This document shows positions 46,610 to 55,778 of a stretch of 64,000 nucleotides of DNA, in pieces. A program made the translations under genes and the position numbers. Origin of the DNA: Pseudomonas saudimassiliensis (GTDB lineage: Bacteria > Pseudomonadota > Gammaproteobacteria > Pseudomonadales > Pseudomonadaceae). Position 1 is the stretch's first letter; each line of letters starts with the position of its first letter. The notes under the pieces are model-generated. The model was not told the DNA's origin, ran no database searches, and was given only the letters and a program-made list of their open reading frames with translations. The stretch spans positions 2,549,953 to 2,613,952 of the forward strand of contig NZ_LK391969.1 in NCBI RefSeq assembly GCF_000939975.1, in the 5' to 3' direction.

Positions 46610-47945
46610 GCGCATCAGCTTCGCCCGGCGGCTGGCGGGCTATACCGCCGCCACCGAGCTGCCGGCCGCGCCGGTAGTCGAAGGCCGGCTGATCCGCATG
46701 GTCGGCCTGACGCTGGAGGCCGAAGGGTTGCAGGCCCCGGTCGGCAGCCGCTGCGTGGTCATCAGTGAAAGCCTGCAGGGGGAAACCCGGGTCGAGGCCG
46801 AGGTGATGGGCTTTGCCGGTAGCAAGATCTACCTGATGCCGGTGGACCGCATGCAGGGACTGCAGCCCGGCGCGCGGGTGGTGCCCGCCGCCGGCGGTGG
46901 CAAGCTGCCGATGGGCAGCGACATGCTCGGCCGGGTGCTGGACGGTATCGGTCGCCCGTTGGACGGCAAGGGCCCGTTCAAGTGCGAAGACTGGGTAGAC
47001 CTCAACGGTCCGGTAATCAATCCCCTCAAGCGCCACCCCATCGAACAGCCGCTGGACGTCGGCATCCGCGCCATCAACAGCATGCTCACGGTTGGCCGTG
47101 GCCAGCGCCTGGGCCTGTTTGCCGGCAGCGGCGTGGGCAAGAGCGTGCTGCTGGGCATGATGACCCGTTTTACCGAGGCGGACATCACCATCGTCGGCCT
47201 GATCGGCGAGCGGGGCCGGGAGGTCAAGGAGTTCATCGAGCAGATCCTCGGCGAGGAGGGCATGGCCCGCTCGGTGGTGGTGGCTTCCCCGGCCGATGAT
47301 GCGCCGCTGATGCGCCTGCGCGCGGCCATGTATTGCACCCGGGTGGCGGAATACTTCCGTGACCGGGGCAAGAACGTGCTGTTGCTGATGGATTCGCTCA
47401 CCCGCTTTGCCCAGGCCCAGCGCGAGATCGCCCTGGCCATCGGCGAGCCGCCAGCAACCAAGGGTTACCCGCCCTCGGTGTTCGCCAAATTGCCGGCGCT
47501 GGTGGAGCGGGCGGGCAATGCGGAGGAGGGCGGCGGCTCGATTACCGCCTTCTATACCGTGCTGTCCGAGGGGGACGACCAGCAGGACCCGATCGCGGAT
47601 GCCTCGCGGGCGATTCTCGATGGTCACGTGGTGCTGTCCCGGCGCCTCGCCGAGGAGGGACATTACCCGGCCATTGATATCGAGGCCTCGATCAGCCGCG
47701 CCATGCCGCAGATCGTACCGCCGGAGCACCTGCAGCAGGCGCAACTGCTCAAGCAGCTGTATGCCCGCTACCAGCAGAACCGCGACCTGATCAGCGTCGG
47801 CGCCTACGCCGCCGGTTCCGATCCCATGACCGACCGGGCGATCGCCAAGATCCCCGGTATCCAGGGCTTCCTCCGGCAAGGCCTGCGGGAGAGCTTCAAC
47901 CTGGGCGACAGCCAGGCGGCCATGGAGCAGTTGATCAATGAGTGA
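46596..47945 (+). CDS. fliI: flagellum-specific export ATPase FliI
   Basis: A 449-residue F1-beta-like ATPase. The ATG at 46596 is preferred over an adjacent GTG. Walker A is GSGVGKS within [16 protein letters not shown], Walker B is [13 protein letters not shown], and the type III ATPase block is [11 protein letters not shown]. It unfolds and delivers export substrates. It overlaps fliJ by 8 bp. Confidence 0.96.
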   Translation: MTRLERISFARRLAGYTAATELPAAPVVEGRLIRMVGLTLEAEGLQAPVGSRCVVISESLQGETRVEAEVMGFAGSKIYLMPVDRMQGLQPGARVVPAAGGGKLPMGSDMLGRVLDGIGRPLDGKGPFKCEDWVDLNGPVINPLKRHPIEQPLDVGIRAINSMLTVGRGQRLGLFAGSGVGKSVLLGMMTRFTEADITIVGLIGERGREVKEFIEQILGEEGMARSVVVASPADDAPLMRLRAAMYCTRVAEYFRDRGKNVLLLMDSLTRFAQAQREIALAIGEPPATKGYPPSVFAKLPALVERAGNAEEGGGSITAFYTVLSEGDDQQDPIADASRAILDGHVVLSRRLAEEGHYPAIDIEASISRAMPQIVPPEHLQQAQLLKQLYARYQQNRDLISVGAYAAGSDPMTDRAIAKIPGIQGFLRQGLRESFNLGDSQAAMEQLINE

Positions 47946-48405
47946 CAGCCGCGTCCGGCGCATGGCGCCCGTGCTGGACCTGGCCCTGGCCGAGGAACGC
48001 AAGGCCGCCGGGGTGCTGGGCGATTGCCAGAAGCAGCTCGAGGACGCGGCCGCCCGGCTGCGGGACCTGGAGCATTATAGCGGCGAGTACGCCAAGGGCT
48101 GGAGCCAGCAGGGCAGCGCGGGCGTGGGGCGGGAATGGTTGCTCAACTACCAGCGCTTCATGGCACAGATGCAGACGGCCATCGAGCAGCAGCGCCAGAC
48201 CCTGGGCTGGCACCAGCAGAGCCTGGAGCGGGCCCGCAGCCTCTGGCGCGAGCGCTATCAGCGGGTCGAGGCGCTGCGCAAGCTGATCGAGAAATACCGC
48301 GAGGAAGCCCGGGCCCGGGCCGACAAGCAGGAGCAGAAGCTGCTGGACGAATTGACCCAGCGCGCCTTCGCCCATCGTCGGCAAACCGATGGCGATCTTT
48401 TGTGA
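47938..48405 (+). CDS. fliJ: flagellar export protein FliJ
   Basis: A 155-residue, almost entirely alpha-helical protein with two long amphipathic helices (coiled coil), as in FliJ. It escorts chaperones and couples FliI to the gate. It is the last gene of the fliE operon; the next gene is 123 bp away. Confidence 0.92.
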   Translation: MSDSRVRRMAPVLDLALAEERKAAGVLGDCQKQLEDAAARLRDLEHYSGEYAKGWSQQGSAGVGREWLLNYQRFMAQMQTAIEQQRQTLGWHQQSLERARSLWRERYQRVEALRKLIEKYREEARARADKQEQKLLDELTQRAFAHRRQTDGDLL

Positions 48406-48528
48406 TCCCGTTGGCATTTACATAAAAGCGTAACCCGTCCGATATAGCCTTCGCTGGCCAGCTTCGGCATACTCCTGCCGCCGGCGCCGCCTGCCTCATC
48501 CCCTCGGCTTATTTATCGGACTTCTCCC

Positions 48529-48873
48529 ATGCCTGAACGCCTTTCCGACCTCGATCCGGATGTACAGACCATGCTTCGCGAGCTGATGCAGGACGACTAC
48601 AACTCGCTGTTGCAGACCTTTCTGCAGGATACCGATCGGCGCCTGTGCCAACTGCACGAGAGCCTCGACCGCAACAATTGGGAGGGTTTCCGTCAGGCTG
48701 CCCACAGCTTCAAGGGCAGTTGCGGCAATATGGGTGCGCTGGCATTGACCAAGGCCTGCCAGCAGGCCGAAGAGGCCGCGTCCCTGGCCGATGCGGAAGC
48801 TGCCACCCAGGTCTGTGATCTTATCGACCGGTTGTGCCTGCGGCTGCGCCCGCAACTGACCTGCACCCACTGA
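48529..48873 (+). CDS. orphan histidine phosphotransfer (HptB-like) protein
   Basis: A 114-residue Hpt domain. The phospho-accepting His59 is in AAHSFKGSCGNMGA. It resembles HptB, which in Pseudomonas passes phosphate from hybrid kinases to HsbR and, through HsbA, controls FlgM and motility. In several pseudomonads the genes hsbR and hsbA or relatives lie beside it between fliJ and fliK; here it stands alone. Partners must lie elsewhere or be absent. Confidence 0.85.
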   Translation: MPERLSDLDPDVQTMLRELMQDDYNSLLQTFLQDTDRRLCQLHESLDRNNWEGFRQAAHSFKGSCGNMGALALTKACQQAEEAASLADAEAATQVCDLIDRLCLRLRPQLTCTH

Positions 48874-48896
48874 GCTGGCTCTTCTGACGGGACGCC

Positions 48897-48912
48897 TGGC
48901 CCGGAACTTGCT
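48897..48912 (+). promoter_or_regulatory. sigma-54 promoter of fliK
   Basis: TGGCCCGGAACTTGCT with GG and GC separated by 10 bases, about 48 bp upstream of fliK. Confidence 0.7.
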
Positions 48913-48959
48913 CTGTACTGATAACCCAACCGTTATCGTGATCCCACGGAGACCGTCCG

Positions 48960-50225
48960 ATGTCCGCCAGCCCGCCCCTGATGGCCCTGCTCAATACCGA
49001 CCTGCGTCCCAGTGCCCGCAGCGACAGCGCCCGTACGACACCGGACGCGGAGCAGGGCGATGCCTTCGCCGGGCTATTGGCCGAGCAGCTGCCGGACGAT
49101 CTGGCCGCCGCCCTGGATGACCTGTCCGCCGAACAGCGCGCCGCCCTGGAGCAGGCCGCCCTTGCCGCTGACGGCAAGGGCTTGCCGCCCCTGCAGGAGT
49201 GGCTGGAGCAATTGCCGCTGGAGCAGGATGAATTGCTGCCGGGCGGTGAGGACGCGCTCAGCGCCATCGGCCAGTGGCTGCAACTGTTGCAGGACGCGGC
49301 CAAGCCCGTTACGTCGGGGCAACCGGGCGCGGCAACGCTGGCGGCGGGTGGGGCGGCCACACCGGCGGCCGGCTCGGCTCTCGGTGCATCCCAGACGGGA
49401 CTGCCCATGGACGGCGTGGATTCGCTGGAGTTGACAGCTGGCCAGGCGGGCAGGGAGCAGACCGGCAGGGAACAGTCGGACCGCCAGCAGACCGGCCGTG
49501 ACCCCCTGCTGGACAACGACCTGAATCGCCCGACGCGGCAGGGCGCCCAGACCCAGACTAACCAAGCGCAGGACTTCTCTGCGGCCTTGCAGCGGGTGGC
49601 CGCCAGTGCAGCGGAGAGCCAGCCGGTATCCGCCGCCATGCTGGGCAAGCTGGCCGAGCAGCTGGAGCGGGGCAGTGCAAGTCGCAGTGGCGGTGAGACC
49701 GAGGCGTTGGACGGCGCGCGACCCGGCTCCTACGCCGCCACCGCGCGCCCGGTCGCGGCACCGACCCAGGCGCTGGGCGTGCCCTTCGGGCAGCCGAGCT
49801 GGGGGGAGGCGATGATCGAGAAGGTCATGTGGATGTCCAGCCAGAACCTGCGCAGCGTCGAGATCCAGTTGGATCCAGCCGAACTCGGTCCGCTGGAAAT
49901 CCATATCCAGCATCGCGGCCAGGAATTGCAGGTGCAGTTCGTCAGCCAGAACCCCAGTGTCCGTGAAGCCCTGGAAGCCCAGATGCACCGGCTGCGGGAC
50001 ATGTTCGGCCAACAGGGCCTGGAACAAGCCGAGGTGACCGTGGCCGACCGGTCTGCCGGTGACCAGCCGGGGCAGCGTGAGGGGCAAGCGCCGGAGCGAA
50101 CCGCCGGGCGCGCTGCTCCGGGCGCCAGCCCCGTGAGCGGTGCAGCCAGCGGCGAGCCGGGCGAACCTTCAACGTCCCGCGCGCAGTGGCTGCCGACGCA
50201 GCGGCTGGTGGATTACTACGTGTGA
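48960..50225 (+). CDS. fliK: flagellar hook-length control protein FliK
   Basis: A 421-residue protein. The first ~280 residues are low-complexity (Ala, Gln, Gly and repeats of the REQTGREQ type), forming the molecular ruler. The C-terminal domain (about 290-365: VEIQLDPAELGPLEIHIQHR, and VREALEAQMHRLRDMF) is the conserved FliK type III export switch. The tail after 370 is again disordered. It measures hook length and switches FlhB specificity. It has its own sigma-54 promoter. Confidence 0.93.
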   Translation: MSASPPLMALLNTDLRPSARSDSARTTPDAEQGDAFAGLLAEQLPDDLAAALDDLSAEQRAALEQAALAADGKGLPPLQEWLEQLPLEQDELLPGGEDALSAIGQWLQLLQDAAKPVTSGQPGAATLAAGGAATPAAGSALGASQTGLPMDGVDSLELTAGQAGREQTGREQSDRQQTGRDPLLDNDLNRPTRQGAQTQTNQAQDFSAALQRVAASAAESQPVSAAMLGKLAEQLERGSASRSGGETEALDGARPGSYAATARPVAAPTQALGVPFGQPSWGEAMIEKVMWMSSQNLRSVEIQLDPAELGPLEIHIQHRGQELQVQFVSQNPSVREALEAQMHRLRDMFGQQGLEQAEVTVADRSAGDQPGQREGQAPERTAGRAAPGASPVSGAASGEPGEPSTSRAQWLPTQRLVDYYV

Positions 50226-50315
50226 GTTTTGGGTGGCTAGCCACCCAAGCGCAGACATTTTCCCTCCAGCGCTTTATCCTTGTCCGCCACAGGCAACACG
50301 CCACCATGCCGTTTC

Positions 50316-50331
50316 TGGCATGATCAATGCA
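50316..50331 (+). promoter_or_regulatory. sigma-54 promoter of the fliL operon
   Basis: TGGCATGATCAATGCA, with GG and GC separated by 10 bases, about 50 bp upstream of fliL. It should drive fliLMNOPQR-flhB. Confidence 0.72.
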
Positions 50332-50381
50332 CAACTTTTATTCAAGCGGGCTGTGCCCGCATCTGGCGACGGAATTTTGTC

Positions 50382-50876
50382 ATGGCGAAGAATCAGGCAG
50401 GAGCCGACACGGCCCCGCCGTCCAACAAGCGCAAGCAACTATTGCTGATCTGCATCGGCCTGGCGGCCCTGTTGCTGTCCGCCGGTGGGGTGGCCTATGC
50501 GCTGCTGGCCAACAAGGGCGGCGCGACCACTGCCCAGCCGCAGGAGGCCGTCAAACTGCCGGCGCTGTACCAGCCGCTGGAACCCGCCTTTACCGTCAAT
50601 TACGCCCACGGGGGTCGCCAGCGCTACATGCAGGCGAACGTGGTCCTGATGGGGCGCCAACCGGAGGCGATGTCCGCACTGGCGGATCATCTGCCGCTGA
50701 TCCGCAACCGGCTGGTCATGCTGTTCAGCAGTGCGGAATTTGAATCCCTGATGACCGCCGAGGGCAAGGAAGCACTGCGTATGCAGGCTACCCTCGCAGT
50801 GCAGGAGCTGATGGAACAGGAACTCGGCGAACCGGTCATAGAGTCGGTACTGTTCACCAATCTGGTTCTGCAATAG
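50382..50876 (+). CDS. fliL: flagellar basal-body protein FliL
   Basis: A 164-residue single-pass inner-membrane protein (helix at about residues 22-44: LLLICIGLAALLLSAGGVAY). The periplasmic domain begins YQPLEPAFTVNY, typical of FliL, which surrounds and supports the stators. It ends in VIESVLFTNLVLQ. It is the first gene of the export/switch operon. Confidence 0.94.
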   Translation: MAKNQAGADTAPPSNKRKQLLLICIGLAALLLSAGGVAYALLANKGGATTAQPQEAVKLPALYQPLEPAFTVNYAHGGRQRYMQANVVLMGRQPEAMSALADHLPLIRNRLVMLFSSAEFESLMTAEGKEALRMQATLAVQELMEQELGEPVIESVLFTNLVLQ

Positions 50877-50885
50877 GAAAACAAT

Positions 50886-51857
50886 ATGGCGGTTCAAGAC
50901 CTGCTCTCCCAGGATGAAATCGATGCCCTGCTGCATGGGGTGGATGAAGGCGTTATCGACAGCAGCCAGGATAACGAGCCCGGGGGCGTCAAGAGTTACG
51001 ACCTGACCAGCCAGGATCGCATCGTGCGTGGGCGCATGCCGACGCTCGAAATGATCAACGAGCGTTTTGCCCGCTATACCCGCATCAGCATGTTCAACCT
51101 GCTGCGCCGCTCGGCGGATGTGTCCGTGGGCGGGGTGCAGGTGATGAAATTCGGCGAGTACGTGCACACCCTGTACGTGCCGACCAGCCTCAACCTGGTG
51201 AAGATGAAGCCGCTGCGCGGCACCGCGCTGTTCATCCTGGATGCGCGGCTGGTGTTCAAGCTGGTCGACAACTTCTTCGGCGGCGATGGCCGCCACGCCA
51301 AGATCGAGGGCCGCGAGTTCACCCCGACCGAATTGCGCGTGGTGCGCATGGTGCTGGAGCAAGCCTTCGTCGATCTGCGCGAAGCCTGGCAGGCGGTCAA
51401 GGACGTGCAGTTCGAGTACGTCAACTCCGAGGTCAACCCGGCGCTGGCCAACATCGTCAGCCCCAGCGAAGTGGTGGTGGTGTCCACCTTCCATATCGAA
51501 CTCGATGGCGGTGGCGGCGAGATGCACGTGACCATGCCCTATTCGATGATCGAGCCGCTGCGCGAGGTGCTGGACTCCGGGGTGCAATCCGATGTGGACG
51601 AGCACGACGAGCGTTGGGAACGCGCCCTGCGCGAGGAGATCACCGCAGCCAAGGTGCCCCTGAGCGCCACCGTGGTCCGCCGCGAGCTCAAGCTGCGGGA
51701 CCTGCTGACCATGCAGGCCGGCGACGTGATCCCGGTGGAGATGCCCGAGCACATGGTGATGTGCGCCAACGGCGTGCCCACCTTCAAGGCGCGGCTCGGC
51801 TCGGTCAATGGCAACCTGGCGCTACAGATTCTGGGTCCGGTCACGCGTCCGCGCTGA
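50886..51857 (+). CDS. fliM: flagellar motor switch protein FliM
   Basis: A 323-residue switch protein. The N-terminal LLSQDEIDALLHGV is the CheY-P-binding peptide, the middle GGxG region is FFGGDGRHA, and the C-terminal SpoA domain binds FliN. It forms the bulk of the C ring and sets rotation direction. Confidence 0.96.
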   Translation: MAVQDLLSQDEIDALLHGVDEGVIDSSQDNEPGGVKSYDLTSQDRIVRGRMPTLEMINERFARYTRISMFNLLRRSADVSVGGVQVMKFGEYVHTLYVPTSLNLVKMKPLRGTALFILDARLVFKLVDNFFGGDGRHAKIEGREFTPTELRVVRMVLEQAFVDLREAWQAVKDVQFEYVNSEVNPALANIVSPSEVVVVSTFHIELDGGGGEMHVTMPYSMIEPLREVLDSGVQSDVDEHDERWERALREEITAAKVPLSATVVRRELKLRDLLTMQAGDVIPVEMPEHMVMCANGVPTFKARLGSVNGNLALQILGPVTRPR

Positions 51858-51908
51858 CCGATCCACCAATGCAGTACTCTGAGCAGAGATAAATGAGGAT
51901 CAGGCAAG

Positions 51909-52376
51909 ATGGCTGAGGACAGACAGGACGACATCAGTCCGGAAGAGCAGGCGCTGGCGGACGAATGGGCTGCCGCGCTGGATGAGGCCGGCAACGCCAG
52001 TCAGGACGACATCGACGCGATGCTGGCCGGCAACGACCGGTCCCGGGCGATGCCCATGGAAGAATTCAACGCGCCGCCCCGGCAGGCCAGCAGTGAGCTG
52101 TTCGGCGGCGTCGACGGCCCCAACCTTGACGTGATCCTGGATATCCCGGTGACCATTTCCATGGAAGTGGGCAACACCGATATCACCATCCGCAACCTGC
52201 TGCAGCTCAACCAGGGCTCGGTGGTGGAGCTCGATCGCCTCGCCGGGGAGCCGCTGGACGTCAAGGTCAACGGTACCCTGATCGCCCACGGTGAAGTGGT
52301 GGTGGTCAACGAGAAATTCGGCATCCGCCTGACTGACGTGATCAGCCAGTCCGAACGTATCAAGAAGCTCAGCTGA
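51909..52376 (+). CDS. fliN: flagellar motor switch protein FliN
   Basis: A 155-residue protein. The acidic N-terminal half is typical for Pseudomonas FliN; the C-terminal SpoA domain reads LDVILDIPVTISMEVGNTDI and ends FGIRLTDVISQSERIKKL. It completes the C ring and docks the FliH-FliI complex. It is followed after one base by fliO. Confidence 0.95.
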   Translation: MAEDRQDDISPEEQALADEWAAALDEAGNASQDDIDAMLAGNDRSRAMPMEEFNAPPRQASSELFGGVDGPNLDVILDIPVTISMEVGNTDITIRNLLQLNQGSVVELDRLAGEPLDVKVNGTLIAHGEVVVVNEKFGIRLTDVISQSERIKKLS

Positions 52377-52377
52377 C

Positions 52378-52803
52378 ATGCGGTGGCTCCGCGTTCTGCT
52401 GCCGGCCCTGCCGGCGGCCATGGTTATGCCTTTGGCGGCGGCACCGGCTGCCAGTGGTGACGCCGGCGCGTCCCTGATGACGCAGTTGACCCAGCTGGGA
52501 TTGGGGCTGATCGTCGTGGTCGGCCTGATCTTCCTGCTGGGCTACCTGATGCGCCGGGTCGGTCCCATGGCGCCCCAGGGCGGGCAGCATATCCGGCTGA
52601 TCAGTAGCTATCCGCTGGGCCCACGGGACCGGCTGGCGCTGGTTGATGTCGGTGGCCAGCAACTGCTGCTGGGCATCTCGCCGGGGCGGATCAACACCCT
52701 GCATGTATTTCCCGAGCCGGTGGTCGACAGCCAGGGCGAGGCCGCCAGCGGCGACTTTGCCCGCAAGCTGCAGGCCATGCTCAAGCGGGAGCAGAAGCCA
52801 TGA
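52378..52803 (+). CDS. fliO: flagellar export assembly protein FliO
   Basis: A 141-residue protein with a signal-like N-terminus and one main membrane helix ([19 protein letters not shown]). The short cytoplasmic domain has [20 protein letters not shown], the FliO signature. It helps FliP complex assembly. It overlaps fliP by 4 bp. Confidence 0.92.
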   Translation: MRWLRVLLPALPAAMVMPLAAAPAASGDAGASLMTQLTQLGLGLIVVVGLIFLLGYLMRRVGPMAPQGGQHIRLISSYPLGPRDRLALVDVGGQQLLLGISPGRINTLHVFPEPVVDSQGEAASGDFARKLQAMLKREQKP

Positions 52804-53552
52804 TGCGCTGGAGCCTGTTATTGCTGACGTTGCTGGCGCCCACGGTATTTGCCCAGACCGCGGCTGATCCATTGAGCCTGCCGGCGATTACCTTGACCAC
52901 GGATGCCGAAGGCGAGCAGACCTATTCGGTGAGCCTGCAGATCCTGCTGCTGATGAGCGCGCTGACGTTCATCCCCGCCTTCGTGATGATGATGACCAGC
53001 TTTACCCGGATCATCATCGTGTTTGCGATCCTGCGCCAGGCCCTGGGTCTGCAATCGACGCCGTCGAGTCAGATCCTCATCGGCCTGGCGTTGTTCCTGA
53101 CGCTGTTCATCATGGCGCCAGTATTCGAGCGCATCAACGAAAGCGCGTTGCAGCCCTACCTGAACGAGCAACTGACGCCGCCCCAGGCGCTGGAGCAGGC
53201 CAGTGTGCCGCTGCGCGAATTCATGTTGGCGCAAACCCGTGAGACCGACCTGGAGCTGTTCGTGCGGCTGGCCAAGCGCACCGACCTGACCGGCCCGGAC
53301 GAGGTGCCTTTCCATATCCTGGTGCCGGCGTTCGTCACCTCCGAGCTGAAGACCGCGTTCCAGATCGGCTTCATGATCTTCATCCCGTTCCTGGTAATCG
53401 ACCTGGTGGTGGCCAGCGTGCTCATGGCCATGGGGATGATGATGCTGTCGCCCTTGATCATCTCTTTGCCGTTCAAGATCATGCTGTTTGTGCTGGTGGA
53501 TGGCTGGGCGTTGATCATCGGGACCCTGGCCGCCAGCTTCGCCGTCACCTAG
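52800..53552 (+). CDS. fliP: flagellar export gate protein FliP
   Basis: A 250-residue protein with a cleavable signal peptide (cut near FAQ/TAADP) and four helices. Signatures are [20 protein letters not shown] and [20 protein letters not shown]. The start is the ATG at 52800 or 52803. FliP5-FliQ4-FliR1 form the export pore. Confidence 0.96.
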   Translation: MMRWSLLLLTLLAPTVFAQTAADPLSLPAITLTTDAEGEQTYSVSLQILLLMSALTFIPAFVMMMTSFTRIIIVFAILRQALGLQSTPSSQILIGLALFLTLFIMAPVFERINESALQPYLNEQLTPPQALEQASVPLREFMLAQTRETDLELFVRLAKRTDLTGPDEVPFHILVPAFVTSELKTAFQIGFMIFIPFLVIDLVVASVLMAMGMMMLSPLIISLPFKIMLFVLVDGWALIIGTLAASFAVT

Positions 53553-53562
53553 GAGCCGCGCG

Positions 53563-53832
53563 ATGACCCCTGAAATCGCAGTAGACCTGTTCCGGCAGGC
53601 GGTCTGGTTGACCACCGTGATGGTGGCGGTGATCGTGCTGCCGAGCCTGGTGGTGGGCTTGATCGTGGCCGTATTCCAGGCGGCCACGCAGATCAACGAG
53701 CAGACCCTGAGCTTCCTGCCGCGCCTGCTGTTCACCTTCTTCACCCTGATCGTGCTCGGCCCCTGGCTGGTCAGCCAGCTGATGGAGTTCACCCAGCAGC
53801 TGTACCACAACATCCCCGGATTGATCGGCTGA
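53563..53832 (+). CDS. fliQ: flagellar export gate protein FliQ
   Basis: An 89-residue protein of two helices, with LIVAVFQAATQINEQTLSFL as the family signature. The length is standard. It overlaps fliR by one base. Confidence 0.96.
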   Translation: MTPEIAVDLFRQAVWLTTVMVAVIVLPSLVVGLIVAVFQAATQINEQTLSFLPRLLFTFFTLIVLGPWLVSQLMEFTQQLYHNIPGLIG

Positions 53833-54608
53833 TGATCGAGCTGGCCGGCAGCGACATCGGCCGCTGGGTGGCCGGCTACCTGTGGGTGCTGTTTCGCATC
53901 GGCGCCGTGCTGATGACCATGCCGGTGATCGGAACCGCGCTGGTGCCGATGCGTATCCGCCTGTACCTGGCGCTCGCCTTGACTTTCCTGGTCGCGCCGC
54001 AGATTACCGATGTGCCGCAACTCGACGCCCTGGCGCTGAGTACCTGGGTAGTCATCGCCGAGCAGATCCTGATCGGCGCGGCCATGGGCTTTCTGCTGCA
54101 GCTGCTGTTCCAGATCCATGTGATCGCCGGGCAGATCGTGGCCATGCAGATGGGCCTGGGCTTCGCCTCGATGAACGACCCGGCCATGGGCATCTCCGTA
54201 GCGGTGGTCGCGCAGGTGTTCACCATGCTGGTGACGCTGCTGTTTCTGGCAATGAACGGGCATCTGGTGGTAATCGAGGTGCTGGTCGAAAGCTTCACCA
54301 CCTTGCCCATCGGCCAGACTTTGCAGGCCGGCGACTTCCATACCCTGGTGCTGCGGTTTTCCTGGGTGATGGCCGCAGCGATCCTGATCGGCCTGCCGGC
54401 GATCACCGCGCTGCTGATCGTCAACCTGTCCTTCGGCGTGATGATGCGTGCGGCGCCGCAGCTCAATATCTTCTCCATCGGTTTTCCCCTGACCCTGGTA
54501 TTTGGCCTGTTCATCCTCTGGGTACTGCTCAGCGGCACCGCCGAGCAGTACCACCTGTTCGCTTCCGAAGCGCTGATCTGGTTGCGCGAGATGGTGGGGG
54601 CGCGCTAA
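53832..54608 (+). CDS. fliR: flagellar export gate protein FliR
   Basis: A 258-residue polytopic protein with FRIGAVLMTMPVIGTALVPM near the start and GLGFASMNDPAMGISVAVVA in the middle, both typical. It is the single FliR subunit of the export pore and contacts FlhB. Its TAA overlaps the ATG of flhB. Confidence 0.95.
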   Translation: MIELAGSDIGRWVAGYLWVLFRIGAVLMTMPVIGTALVPMRIRLYLALALTFLVAPQITDVPQLDALALSTWVVIAEQILIGAAMGFLLQLLFQIHVIAGQIVAMQMGLGFASMNDPAMGISVAVVAQVFTMLVTLLFLAMNGHLVVIEVLVESFTTLPIGQTLQAGDFHTLVLRFSWVMAAAILIGLPAITALLIVNLSFGVMMRAAPQLNIFSIGFPLTLVFGLFILWVLLSGTAEQYHLFASEALIWLREMVGAR

Positions 54609-55741
54609 TGGCGGAGGACAGCGGCCAGGAACGCACAGAAGACCCCACGGCGAAACGCCAGAAGGAATCCCGCGAGAAAGGCCAGGTGGCCCGCTCCAAG
54701 GAGCTCAACACCCTGGCGGTGGTGATGGTGGCCGCGGTCGGTCTGCTGATGTTCGGGCCGGCGATGGCCAGCAAGCTGATGGACCTGATGGTGTACAACT
54801 TTGCCATCGAGCGCGAAGCGCTCTACAGCACCGACACCATGGGACTGCACCTGCTGGCGTCGATCCGCCAGGGGCTGAGCGTCATCGGCCCGCTGTTCCT
54901 GCTGCTGTTGATTGCCGCCCTGGTGGGCCCGGTCATGCTCGGCGGCTGGCTGTTCAGCGCCAAGCTGTTGGCCCCCAAGGGCGAGCGACTCAATCCCCTG
55001 GCGGGGCTCAAGCGCATGTTCTCGATCAAGGCGCTGGTGGAACTGCTCAAGGCCATCGGCAAGTTCCTGGTGGTCCTGGCCATGGCACTGACGGTACTCC
55101 ACCTGCGCACCGACGACCTGCTGGCGTTGGGCAATGAAACGCTGCCGGGAGCAATCTTTCATAGTGGCTGGGTGCTGGGCACCTCCCTGTTGTTGCTGGC
55201 CTGCTCGCTGATCCTGATTGCCGCGGTGGATGTGCCCTTCCAGATATGGGATAACAAGCAGAAGACGCGCATGACCAAGCAGGAAGTGCGTGACGAGTAC
55301 AAGGATTCCGAGGGCAAGCCCGAGGTCAAGTCACGGATTCGCCAGCTGCAGCGGGAAATGGCCGAACGGCGTATGATGGGCGAGGTGCCCAAGGCCGACG
55401 TGGTGATTACCAACCCGAGCCATTATGCGGTGGCGCTGAAATATGATCCGGTGCAGTCCGGCGCCCCGGTGGTACTGGCCAAGGGTGCAGACTTCCTGGC
55501 GCAGAAGATCCGCGAAGTGGCCACCGAGCACAACATCATCGTGCTGGAATCCCCGCCGCTGGCACGGGCGGTGTACTACAGTACCGAACTGGATCAGCCC
55601 ATTCCCGCCGGGCTGTACCTGGCAGTGGCGCAGGTGCTGGCCTACGTTTACCAGGTGCGCCAATTCCAGGAAGGCAAGGGCAAACGCCCCGGGCCCATGC
55701 CCGAGCCGCCGATTCCCGAGGATTTGCGCCGGGATGAATAG
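54608..55741 (+). CDS. flhB: flagellar export switch protein FlhB (NPSH variant)
   Basis: A 377-residue protein from the ATG at 54608. The charged N-terminus is TEDPTAKRQKESREKGQVAR, followed by four helices and a cytosolic FlhBC domain. The autocleavage site, normally NPTH, reads N269-P270-S271-H272 here. Cleavage occurs between Asn and Pro, so Ser in place of Thr probably keeps it active. FlhB switches export from hook to filament substrates together with FliK. It is the last gene of the flagellar region. Confidence 0.95.
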   Translation: MAEDSGQERTEDPTAKRQKESREKGQVARSKELNTLAVVMVAAVGLLMFGPAMASKLMDLMVYNFAIEREALYSTDTMGLHLLASIRQGLSVIGPLFLLLLIAALVGPVMLGGWLFSAKLLAPKGERLNPLAGLKRMFSIKALVELLKAIGKFLVVLAMALTVLHLRTDDLLALGNETLPGAIFHSGWVLGTSLLLLACSLILIAAVDVPFQIWDNKQKTRMTKQEVRDEYKDSEGKPEVKSRIRQLQREMAERRMMGEVPKADVVITNPSHYAVALKYDPVQSGAPVVLAKGADFLAQKIREVATEHNIIVLESPPLARAVYYSTELDQPIPAGLYLAVAQVLAYVYQVRQFQEGKGKRPGPMPEPPIPEDLRRDE

Positions 55742-55778
55742 GCCCGGCAGCTAACCCTCATTCAACAGGAGCAGATTG

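Noticed and set aside
44762..48002. Very long open frames on the minus strand opposite fliG, fliH and fliI (over 600 and nearly 500 codons).
   Set aside because: They are antisense to strongly supported flagellar genes, are rich in His/Gln/Leu as expected for mirror frames in high-GC DNA, and show no ribosome site or family motif.
48460..48478. Possible sigma-54 site TGGCCAGCTTCGGCA before the Hpt gene.
   Set aside because: GG and GC are separated by 9 rather than 10 bases.
52818..54554. A 578-codon open frame antisense to fliP, fliQ and fliR.
   Set aside because: Composition (Gln/His/Arg-rich) and position match a shadow of high-GC membrane-protein genes.
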